A stretch of DNA of 16,373 nt, from positions 1-16,373 of the forward strand of contig CAMFKK010000016.1 of the NCBI GenBank assembly GCA_945957225.1. Reading direction: 5' to 3'. Below are positions 1 to 6,185 of the stretch, piece by piece; position 1 is the first letter of the stretch, and every line of letters begins with the position of its first letter. Made by a program: the position numbers and the translations under genes. Source of the DNA: an uncultured Sphingobacteriia bacterium (GTDB taxonomy: Bacteria; Bacteroidota; Bacteroidia; Chitinophagales; Chitinophagaceae). The notes beneath the pieces are model-generated. The model was not told the origin of the DNA. It ran no database searches and saw only the letters and a list, made by a program, of their open reading frames with translations.

Positions 1-38
1 TCCGGTCTCGTGGGCTCGGAGATGTGTATAAGAGACAG
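1..38. other. Synthetic Nextera adapter at left end
   Basis: Positions 5-38 match the Illumina Nextera read-2 transposase adapter, ending in the 19-bp Tn5 mosaic end AGATGTGTATAAGAGACAG at 20-38. The first four bases look like residual primer. This is library sequence, not organism DNA. Genomic sequence starts at about 39, inside the purF-like gene, so that gene's missing 3' end is a technical truncation. Confidence 0.97.
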
Positions 39-1731
39 CTTCTACACTGGTCTTGGTGCCTTCTGGCGTTATCAATTGGGCAATCTTATCAGAGATTTCT
101 AAAGTACTAAAAGGTTTATAAATAGAACGTACCACATTCTCACTATGCAACTGACCCGTGCGTTGTAATTCTTTGATTTTCTCAGTTGCATCTGTTAGCA
201 CATGTTCCATATTGCGCTCTTTTAACAAAGCAACAGCTGCACGGAAGGCAATAAAATCGCCTAGCTTACTCATGTCAATCCCATAGCAATCAGGATAGCG
301 AATCTGTGGAGCAGAACTTACTACAATGATTTTTTTAGGAGACAATCGCGTAAGCATTCTGATAATACTTTCTTTGAGCGTTGTGCCCCTAACAATACTA
401 TCATCAATCACCACCAAACTGTCTTGGTCTTTGCGCACGGTACCATAAGTAATATCGTACACGTGTTGCACCATCTCATTTCTGTTAGCGTCTTCTGTAA
501 TAAAGGTTCTGAGCTTAACGTCTTTGATGGCAATTTTTTCTTGGCGAATTTTTCTATTTACCATCTCTTCTAATTTCTCTGGTGAGAAATCCTTACCCCA
601 GCTCAAAATCCTTTCTACCTTAATCTTGTTTAGGTATTCTTCCATACCTTTTACCAAACCATAGAAAGCAACTTCTGCGGTATTGGGGATATAGGAGAAA
701 ATGGTATTTTTTAAATCGTGGTCAATTCTTTTGAGAACGGTTTCACTCAAGTGATGCCCAAGTGCAATGCGTTCGCGATAGATTTTTTCATCGCTACCGC
801 GGCTAAAATAAATGCGCTCAAAGCTACATGCCCTGCGCTCCTTGGGTTCTAGAATTTGTTCAACACGGTAATTGCCTTTATCGTCTACCAACAAAGCCGA
901 ACCTGGCATGAGTTCCATGACTTCATTCTCACCCACATTAAATGTGGTTCTAATGGCGGCTCTTTCAGAAGCAGCAACAATTACTTCATCATTGATATAA
1001 TAGTAAGCGGGTCTAATACCGTGTGCGTCACGCATCACAAAACTATGTCCATTGCCAATAAGTCCTCCAATGGTATAACCACCATCAAAAAGTGGGGTTG
1101 CTTTGCGCAATACTTTTTCAATATCGGCATTATTGGGACTGAGCTCGTCTTCCTTAGTCAAGAAATGATGCAGCACTTCTAACATAGCGGCCAAGTCACT
1201 CTGTTTTTGAAAATCGCCCGGGCTCATATTGATCAGGTCAAAGAGCTCGTCTGTATTAACTAGGTTAAAATTCCCAGCCAATGCCATATTCTTACCCGGC
1301 ATCAAGTCACGCTTGATAAAGGGGTGGCAGAACTCTACATTGTTCTTGCCCTGAGTACCATAGCGCAAATGCCCCAAAATCAACTCTCCCAAAAAAGGCA
1401 GGTGCCCCTTCATTAAACCTGGGTGTTGCTTGATATCGGGTTGGTATTTTTCTAGCTCGGCCACTTCTTGGCCAATCCTGAAAAACAGGTCGGCAATGGG
1501 TTGGGGAGCATTGCTGCGCATGCGGTGTAAAAAGGGATTACCAGGTTCGGTATCCAGTTTCACAGAAGCCAGACCGGCTCCATCCTGTCCTCGGTTATGT
1601 TGCTTCTCCATCAACAGATAGAGCTTGCTTAGCCCGTAAGTAACCGTACCGTGCTGTTGCAGGTAGTAGGAAAATGGTTTTCTTAGGCGGATGTAGGCAA
1701 GCCCACATTCATGTTTGATTTCGTCGCTCAT
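39..1731 (-). CDS. purF: Amidophosphoribosyltransferase (PurF-like), 3' end cut by the contig edge
   Basis: Predicted first enzyme of de novo purine synthesis: glutamine and PRPP give phosphoribosylamine in the cytoplasm. About 564 residues are readable from the ATG at 1729-1731, and the stop is missing because the adapter begins at 38. The N-terminal class II glutaminase domain has Cys9 in an HE-CGLAY context (probable nucleophile after loss of an 8-residue propeptide, as in the B. subtilis enzyme), RGQDGAG at 47-53, LGHLRYGTQG and a GNFNLVN segment. The C-terminal phosphoribosyltransferase domain has the PRPP loop VVIDDSIVRGTT at 440-451. Compared with classical PurF there is extra sequence between Cys9 and RGQDGAG, and the C-terminal part differs: the usual CxxCF-like Fe-S cysteine pair is not seen in the part present. 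This resembles the longer form I know from Bacteroidota. A purF paralogue is possible. A strong hairpin ends only 11 nt before the start codon. Confidence 0.85.
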
Positions 1732-1742
1732 GATAGATATTA

Positions 1743-1780
1743 AAAGAAAGTGGCGAAGTTACAACTTCGCCACTTTCTTT
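1743..1780 (-). terminator. Perfect 18-bp inverted repeat, likely terminator of the FMN reductase gene
   Basis: Arms 1743-1760 and 1763-1780 are exact reverse complements, separated by 2 nt (an RNA loop of about 4 nt after fraying). The core is GC-rich (GTGGCGAAG) with an A-rich left and U-rich right flank, so it could work in both directions. It lies just after the stop codon of the reductase (1786-1788) and just before the purF-like start (1731). Confidence 0.85.
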
Positions 1781-1785
1781 GTTTG

Positions 1786-2343
1786 TTAATTATGAACAGT
1801 TTCCGGTTGTAATGTCTGCGCCAACCAAAGGAACTCATTGATAAAGAGATCCACAGGTTTTTGGAAGTTTTCATCCAGCAAAACGCCCTCTTCACTAAAT
1901 TTCTTATCCACAAATGGGGTAATCAGCATATAAGGTGATGCTATGCCAAATAGGGCTGGCACCAATAAAAGCAATTGTTGACTAGAACGCATGCCACCCA
2001 TGCCTCCTGTAGAAGCCGGAGCAATTCCAAATGCCTTATGGGTTTGTTTTGGAAAATGATCCAATAGGTTTTGCAAGGCTGGAGAATAAGAGCCATTGTA
2101 TTCAGGGGTAACCAAGATAAAAGCATCGGCAGCAAACATCATTTCTGCTAGGGGCTTATAGGCATCTGGGGTTTTTTCAACGCTGGTAAATACGTCTTGT
2201 AACAAAGGCAGGTTCCATTCCCTAACGTCAATGATATTAATCTTGTGTGCTGTCTTTGCTTCTAACTGCGCTTTCAGAAAGAGGGCCAAACGGAAAGTAA
2301 CACTTTCCCTTCTGGGGCTTCCTGCAATAATGGCTATGTTCAT
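1786..2343 (-). CDS. NADPH-dependent FMN reductase family flavoprotein
   Basis: A 185-residue flavodoxin-like protein of the NADPH-dependent FMN reductase superfamily (chromate/azo/quinone reductases, SsuE and ArsH relatives). It probably binds FMN and transfers electrons from NAD(P)H to quinones or other small oxidants in the cytoplasm. The N-terminal strand runs into the phosphate-binding loop GSPRRES at 8-14, and the family signature PEYNGSYSPALQN begins at residue 80. The length is normal and there is no signal peptide. The ATG at 2341-2343 is 55 nt after the YceI stop, and a strong terminator follows the gene. It lies in a marR-pirin-yceI-reductase cluster, which suggests a role in redox or electrophile stress. 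The real substrate cannot be read from the sequence. Confidence 0.9.
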   Translation of the reverse strand: MNIAIIAGSPRRESVTFRLALFLKAQLEAKTAHKINIIDVREWNLPLLQDVFTSVEKTPDAYKPLAEMMFAADAFILVTPEYNGSYSPALQNLLDHFPKQTHKAFGIAPASTGGMGGMRSSQQLLLLVPALFGIASPYMLITPFVDKKFSEEGVLLDENFQKPVDLFINEFLWLAQTLQPETVHN

Positions 2344-2398
2344 ACGATTGCTTGTTCTTTGCGAAAATACTTCAATATTTATTCCAGAGCCTTTTTGT

Positions 2399-2926
2399 TT
2401 AGGCTTGCTTGATCATTTGTACACTCAATACCAATTTCACTTCATCGCTTACCATCACGTTGCCCGCTTCAGTAACAGCACCCCAAGTAAGACCAAATTC
2501 TTTGCGGCTGATTTTTCCATTGATTTCAAAACCAGACTTTACTTGACCATAAGGATCAGTGGCAGTTCCACCAAACTCAACGTCAAATTCCACTTGCTTG
2601 GTAATATCACGGATGGTCAAATCACCCAACAACTTGTATTCATTTCCACTAACCAATTTCAAGGCACCATTGTTCAATGAAAGGGTTGGGAATTTTTCAG
2701 CTGAGAAAAAGTCATCACTCTTTAAATGTCCATCTCTTTGTTCGTTATTAGTAGAGATGCTATTTACATCTGCCTCAAAACTAATTTTTGCGTCAGTAAA
2801 ATCTGCTGCTTCAGACTCCATGCTGGCGTCAAATTTGGTGAAGTTGCCTGTTACATTGGTGATCATCAAGTGTTTTACTTTAAAAGTAATTTCACTGTGT
2901 GCTGCGTCAATTTTAAAAGTTGCCAT
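2399..2926 (-). CDS. YceI-like family protein
   Basis: A 175-residue protein of the YceI/lipid-binding lipocalin-like family, whose members bind polyisoprenoids or similar long lipids in a beta-barrel. The N-terminus (ATFKIDAAHSEITFKVKHLMI) matches the typical D-x-x-H-S-x-x-x-F-x-V-x-H opening. Further family features are the central DGHLKSDDFFSAEKFPTLS segment, a VEFGGTATDPYG stretch and the late SRKEFGLTWG motif. Many YceI proteins are secreted, but this one has no signal peptide and is probably cytoplasmic. The ATG at 2924-2926 is preceded by an A8 tract (2932-2939 on the plus strand as T8), 5 nt away. It is next to pirin and an FMN reductase. The pirin terminator at 3005-3034 suggests a promoter of its own in 2940-3004, where I see only a degenerate box (minus strand TAGAATTTG). 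Family assignment is firm; ligand unknown. Confidence 0.92.
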   Translation of the reverse strand: MATFKIDAAHSEITFKVKHLMITNVTGNFTKFDASMESEAADFTDAKISFEADVNSISTNNEQRDGHLKSDDFFSAEKFPTLSLNNGALKLVSGNEYKLLGDLTIRDITKQVEFDVEFGGTATDPYGQVKSGFEINGKISRKEFGLTWGAVTEAGNVMVSDEVKLVLSVQMIKQA

Positions 2927-3004
2927 GATTGTTTTTTTTAGTTTGATTGATTGCTTATGTTGTTAATTTTTACTTTAATACTTTTCAAATTCTACACTCT
3001 TCTA

Positions 3005-3034
3005 AATTCCCCTCCCGCAAGCGGTAGGGGAATT
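3005..3034 (-). terminator. Hairpin after pirin, likely intrinsic terminator
   Basis: Arms 3005-3018 and 3021-3034 pair over 14 positions with one A/G mismatch. The core is GC-rich and the loop is tiny. It starts 2 nt after the pirin stop (3037-3039) and is followed on the minus strand by TTTAGAAG, a short U-run, so termination may be partial. Confidence 0.7.
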
Positions 3035-3036
3035 AT

Positions 3037-3750
3037 TTAACCTAGAGACATGGGAATTTCTATTAAGACTATTTGCGCGTCTGTATTGGCTTTGATGTCT
3101 ACAGATTCCAGTTCTGAAATACCCAAACCGTCTCTTCTGCCAATGGTTTGACTTGCAATTTCTAGACTGCCTTCCAAGACAAATACATAAACCCCATTAC
3201 CAGATTTTTTTAGCTGATAAGTGGTGCTGAAGTCTTTTGAAAAATTGCCCAGAGAGAACCATGCGTCCTGGTTAATCCAAACGGCGTCTGCATTATCTGG
3301 TGCCACCACATTTAATAATTGGTTTACCCTATTTTCTGGTTTGAAAGATTTTTGTTCATAGCGTGGTTCAATATTTTGCAATTTGGGCATCACCCAGATT
3401 TGCAAAAATTTGACCGGCTTGTCTCTGTTGGCATTCATCTCGCTATGGGCTATTCCGCTACCGGCACTCATGATCTGTACATCGTGTTCACGAATGATTT
3501 CATTACGGCCAGTGCTATCATTATGATGCAGATCTCCACTTAACGGAATGGAAACAATTTCCATATTGTCGTGTGGATGTTTGCCAAATCCCATACCCGC
3601 ACTAACAGTATCGTCATTCAACACCCTAAGTGCTCCAAAATGCACGCGCTCTGGATCATAATAATGACCAAAACTGAAACTATGGTAACTGTCTAACCAA
3701 CCAAAATTGGCATGACCTCTTGTTGCTGCTTGATGTAATACGGTTTTCAT
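3037..3750 (-). CDS. Pirin family protein (cupin, quercetinase-like)
   Basis: A 237-residue bicupin of the pirin family. Known members include the E. coli quercetin 2,3-dioxygenase YhhW and pirins that bind Fe at an N-terminal cupin site. The four metal ligands are visible: His58 and His60 in GKHPHDNME, and His102 with Glu104 in GIAHSEMN. An FLQIWVMP segment follows, and the weaker C-terminal cupin half lies after about residue 130. I chose the ATG at 3748-3750 (MKTVLHQAATRGHANFGWLD) because it matches the family start. The frame extends three codons to a TTG at 3757-3759, but that codon lies in the -7 promoter box. A MarR-type operator sits directly upstream (3765-3780), so expression is probably controlled by the adjacent marR product. 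Physiological substrate unknown. Confidence 0.93.
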   Translation of the reverse strand: MKTVLHQAATRGHANFGWLDSYHSFSFGHYYDPERVHFGALRVLNDDTVSAGMGFGKHPHDNMEIVSIPLSGDLHHNDSTGRNEIIREHDVQIMSAGSGIAHSEMNANRDKPVKFLQIWVMPKLQNIEPRYEQKSFKPENRVNQLLNVVAPDNADAVWINQDAWFSLGNFSKDFSTTYQLKKSGNGVYVFVLEGSLEIASQTIGRRDGLGISELESVDIKANTDAQIVLIEIPMSLG

Positions 3751-3756
3751 GGTGTT

Positions 3757-3780
3757 CAAATTATATGTATGTACATGTAT
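3757..3780 (-). promoter_or_regulatory. Pirin promoter with probable MarR operator
   Basis: On the minus strand a -7-like box TATAATTTG (3757-3765) lies 6 nt before the pirin ATG. It abuts ATGTATGTACATGTAT (3765-3780, plus strand), which matches the perfect palindrome at the marR promoter in 14 of 16 positions, including a shared 12-mer. The box has one extra base compared with the Bacteroidota TAnnTTTG consensus. Binding by the neighbouring MarR is inference from site sharing. Confidence 0.65.
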
Positions 3781-3795
3781 TAGTTTAAAAAAATA

Positions 3796-4254
3796 TTATA
3801 CTTCTTTCTGTCTCAATTTTTCAAGCAATTCATTCAATTGTTTTGCTTCTTCATCAGTGACGCAGAGTTGACTATCAAACAACTCGTCTGCCTTTTTGGT
3901 TGTCACTTCTAATAATAACAGTCCAGCAGCGGTTAATTGGATCATGGTTTCCCTTTTGTCAAAACTTGACACGGAACGCTTTACCAGTTTTTTGATTTCT
4001 AAACGGTCCACAATCCTTGGTACGTTTGAACTCTTTTCAATCATTCTACAGGCAATATCGCGCACGCACATTTGTTCTGGGTGTTTGCCCTTTAGAATCC
4101 GCAACACATTGTACTGTTCATGGGTAAGACCATATTCTTTTAGCGCCTGGCTAAAACTGGTCTTCAACCACCAAGCCGTATACAAAATATTCAACCCGGC
4201 TTTATGGGTTTCGTTTTTAAATTTGGTACTTTGTATGGCTTGTTCCAATTTCAC
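3796..4254 (-). CDS. MarR-family transcriptional regulator
   Basis: A 152-residue winged helix-turn-helix regulator. Residues of about 20-145 show the MarR layout: an N-terminal dimerisation helix (LNILYTAWWLKTSFSQAL), a wHTH with LTHEQYNVLRILKG, recognition segment SSNVPRIVDRLEIKKLVKR, then the wing SSFDKRETMIQLTAAG and a C-terminal helix. Length is typical. The start is GTG at 4252-4254; no in-frame ATG exists upstream before the promoter, and the next methionine is too far inside the fold. Cys63, Cys69 and Cys131 are present, so thiol-based sensing is conceivable but unproven. A perfect 16-bp palindrome covers its own promoter and a near copy covers the pirin promoter 45 nt downstream of its stop, which suggests autorepression and control of the pirin/YceI/reductase cluster. 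Ligand unknown. Confidence 0.93.
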   Translation of the reverse strand: MKLEQAIQSTKFKNETHKAGLNILYTAWWLKTSFSQALKEYGLTHEQYNVLRILKGKHPEQMCVRDIACRMIEKSSNVPRIVDRLEIKKLVKRSVSSFDKRETMIQLTAAGLLLLEVTTKKADELFDSQLCVTDEEAKQLNELLEKLRQKEV

Positions 4255-4258
4255 AACA

Positions 4259-4290
4259 CAAATGTATGTACATACATATAATTTGCCAAA
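4259..4290 (-). promoter_or_regulatory. marR promoter overlapped by a perfect 16-bp palindromic operator
   Basis: The palindrome ATGTATGTACATACAT (4262-4277) is its own reverse complement. On the minus strand TACATTTG (4259-4266) fits the Bacteroidota -7 consensus TAnnTTTG, and TTTG (4287-4290) can serve as the -33 box with a 20-nt spacer. The operator therefore covers the -7 box and part of the spacer, as expected for a repressor. The -7 box ends 4 nt before the GTG start codon, implying a leaderless or nearly leaderless message. Confidence 0.75.
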
Positions 4291-4358
4291 TTTATTTTCA
4301 CTTTTCTTTGGAGCGAACCCGCAGGCCGAATTGTACCTACTTTTCGGAGTTTTGAAAA

Positions 4359-4612
4359 AGGGCTGTTTTTATACTAGAACAAGTATAAAAATGGGGTGTC
4401 TACATTATACTTGAATGAGTATAAAATAAAGGGGCTGTTTTTATACTAGAACAAGTATAAAAATGGGGTGTCTACATTATACTTGAATGAGTATAAAATA
4501 AAGGGGCTGTTTTTATACTAGAACAAGTATAAAAATGGGGTGTCTACATTATACTTGAATGAGTATAAAATAAAGGGGCAGTTTTTATACTAGAACGAGT
4601 ATAAAATTGGGG
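4359..4612. repeat. 72-bp tandem repeat forming seven palindromes at exact 36-bp spacing
   Basis: A 72-bp unit recurs with its GGCTG/GGCAG landmark at 4361, 4433, 4505 and 4577: three full copies, almost identical, plus a half. Each unit splits into two 36-bp halves that share 22 of 36 bases. The first half holds TTTTTATACT-agaaca-AGTATAAAAA (10-bp arms). The second holds TTATACT-tgaatg-AGTATAA (7-bp arms). Palindrome centres fall at 4378.5, 4414.5, 4450.5, 4486.5, 4522.5, 4558.5 and 4594.5. Each half begins with a G-rich GGGG or GGTG block. No reading frame stays open through the array on either strand. It lies between the surA-type gene (stop at 4736) and the marR promoter. Possible roles are a terminator/insulator array, a protein-binding array or a REP-like element. 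The last palindrome is slightly decayed, as are both flanks. Confidence 0.95.
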
Positions 4613-4735
4613 GTATTTTAAAATGTCCAAAAACAATATCCCCTTCCCAGGAATCAAAGAGGAGAGAACCTTTAATGAATCCATTAATAAATCTAGATCT
4701 CTGTAAGATTTTGAGTTAGCAATTGAAGCTGACAA
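4613..4735. other. Non-coding spacer with a possible broken plus-strand mini-ORF
   Basis: Between the repeat array and the surA-type stop there is no convincing gene. A plus-strand ATG at 4623 opens a 27-codon frame (MSKNNIPFPGIKEERTFNES, then seven more residues) to TAA at 4704-4706. The same frame continues after that stop as DFELAIEADN to TAG at 4737-4739. The composition is protein-like, so it might be a remnant of a small gene with one nonsense change, but I recognise no family and chance is quite possible at this length. The rest of the 4255-4735 gap holds the marR promoter, then AT-rich sequence (4291-4358) with nothing else visible. Confidence 0.3.
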
Positions 4736-6115
4736 CTAGTTCTTAACTACGTTATTACTGGCTTTTTTCCAATCTTCTAAACCGGCGCAGTTGCCAAACT
4801 CTTTGTCAATAGAAATATAGTAAGTAGGAATATGCTCCTTGAACCATTTTTCTAGCATGCCAGATTTCTTGTCTTCCAAAGCACGTTGTGCAACACGGTT
4901 ATAATCTTCTTTCAGATTTTCGCGGTGCGGCTCGGTACGGTTTTTCAGATAGATCAAGCGTACTTTTTTAGAACCACGTTCATCGGTAAAAACCTGTGGT
5001 TTTGAATAAGAACCGGGCTTCATGTCTTTTAGGGCTACTACCATTTCCTTGTCTACTTGGTCAATGGTAATAAAAGTAGATCCATCTCTTCCAGAAATGG
5101 CACCAGCACTAAACTTACTTCCCTCGTCTTCGGAATATTTGCTTACGGCTTCTCCAAAAGAGATTGAGCCAGCAACTAATTGTTTGCGAATGGAATCCAA
5201 TTTGGTTTTGGCTTCGTTAATTTCTTCATCGGTTACAGGAGGAATACGCAAGATATGTCTTACCACTGCATCGTCTCCAGCACGGCTCACCATTTGAATA
5301 ATGTGCAAACCAAATTTAGATTTAATAACAGAAGAGATTTGTCCTTCTTTTAAACGAAAAGCGCCTGATAGAAAAGCAGGATCCCACATATTCTTATCAT
5401 TACGGTTCAAACTATATTGACCCGCATTCTCTGCTTTTCCTGGATCTTCAGAATAGAACTTCACCAGTTGTTCAAATTTCTTGGAACCTGATTCTACCTG
5501 CTTTTTATAATCGTATAATTGCTTGGCCACGTATTCTTCTACATCCTTATTGGCCTTTGGTTGTAATACAATCTGACTTACTTCAATTTCGCTTTCGTAG
5601 AAGGGAAGACTGTCTTTAGGAGTGCGGCTATAATAAGCTTTTACCTCGGTTGGCGTCATCTTGATATTGTCTACAATCTTTCCGCGCATTTGCTCAGCCA
5701 ATTTCTGTTCACGCAAAGCTTCTTTAAAATCTTCCTTGATTTGGTAAACAGTCTTACCGGCAATCTCTTCCAACACTTCTTTGGAACCATAAGAGGCAAT
5801 GAAGCTGCGAATCCTATTTTCCATTTGAGCTTCAATATCTTCTTCACTCACGGTTAAAGAATCCTTCATGGCTTGTAATACCAAGGCTTTTTGAATCAAC
5901 TGACCTTCTAAAACCTGACACTCCGTTGGAATCATGGCGTTTTCTTGCCCTTGACTCTGACGCTTGATATCCGAGATGGCATTGGTAATATCGGAATGCA
6001 GGATGATCTTATCACCTACCTGTGCAATGATCTTATCTGCAATCACTTTCTTTGATTGTGCTTGAGAGGTCAGTGCTCCTGACATGATCAATAAAATAAC
6101 TATTACACGCTTCAT
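4736..6115 (-). CDS. SurA/PpiC-type periplasmic peptidyl-prolyl isomerase (two parvulin domains)
   Basis: A 459-residue exported folding factor that probably assists outer-membrane protein biogenesis in the periplasm, as SurA does. The N-terminal signal peptide is MKRVIVILLIMSGALTSQAQ, with a likely cut near SQAQ-SKK. The SurA-like helical N domain (about 25-165) includes ADKIIAQVGDKIILHSDI. The first parvulin domain (about 170-280) runs from EVSQIVL to FGLHIIQMV. The second (about 285-395) begins VVRHILRIPP and includes AVSKYSEDEGSKFSAG. A C-terminal helix follows (EDYNRVAQRALEDKKSGMLEKWF). I chose the ATG at 6113-6115 because it starts the signal peptide directly; an in-frame ATG at 6128-6130 would add five residues. 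It follows infB after a terminator hairpin with too little room for a separate promoter, so it may depend on read-through or on a promoter inside the infB end. Confidence 0.9.
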   Translation of the reverse strand: MKRVIVILLIMSGALTSQAQSKKVIADKIIAQVGDKIILHSDITNAISDIKRQSQGQENAMIPTECQVLEGQLIQKALVLQAMKDSLTVSEEDIEAQMENRIRSFIASYGSKEVLEEIAGKTVYQIKEDFKEALREQKLAEQMRGKIVDNIKMTPTEVKAYYSRTPKDSLPFYESEIEVSQIVLQPKANKDVEEYVAKQLYDYKKQVESGSKKFEQLVKFYSEDPGKAENAGQYSLNRNDKNMWDPAFLSGAFRLKEGQISSVIKSKFGLHIIQMVSRAGDDAVVRHILRIPPVTDEEINEAKTKLDSIRKQLVAGSISFGEAVSKYSEDEGSKFSAGAISGRDGSTFITIDQVDKEMVVALKDMKPGSYSKPQVFTDERGSKKVRLIYLKNRTEPHRENLKEDYNRVAQRALEDKKSGMLEKWFKEHIPTYYISIDKEFGNCAGLEDWKKASNNVVKN

Positions 6116-6130
6116 AGTATACAATATCAT

Positions 6131-6166
6131 TCAAAAATAACAAATCAGGCCGCGAACGGCCTGATT
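6131..6166 (-). terminator. Intrinsic terminator after infB, UUCG loop
   Basis: Arms 6143-6152 and 6157-6166 are perfect 10-bp complements (AATCAGGCCG with CGGCCTGATT). On the minus strand the loop reads TTCG and the stem is followed by TGTTATTTTTG, a U-rich tail ending at about 6132. It follows the infB stop (6186-6188) and lies 12-27 nt before the two possible start codons of the next gene. Confidence 0.88.
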
Positions 6167-6185
6167 CACATCAGCTTTAACAAAC

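Noticed and set aside
3751..3759. TTG start three codons upstream for pirin
   Set aside because: It lies in the -7 promoter box, and the ATG at 3748-3750 matches the usual pirin N-terminus.
4359..4612. CRISPR array, because of 36-bp periodicity
   Set aside because: There are no unique spacers: the whole 72-bp unit repeats, and each half contains a full palindrome. There are no cas genes nearby.
4544..4735. 63-codon minus-strand frame overlapping the repeats
   Set aside because: Its only start is a TTG next to the surA-type stop, half of it is translated palindrome repeat, and it matches no family I know.
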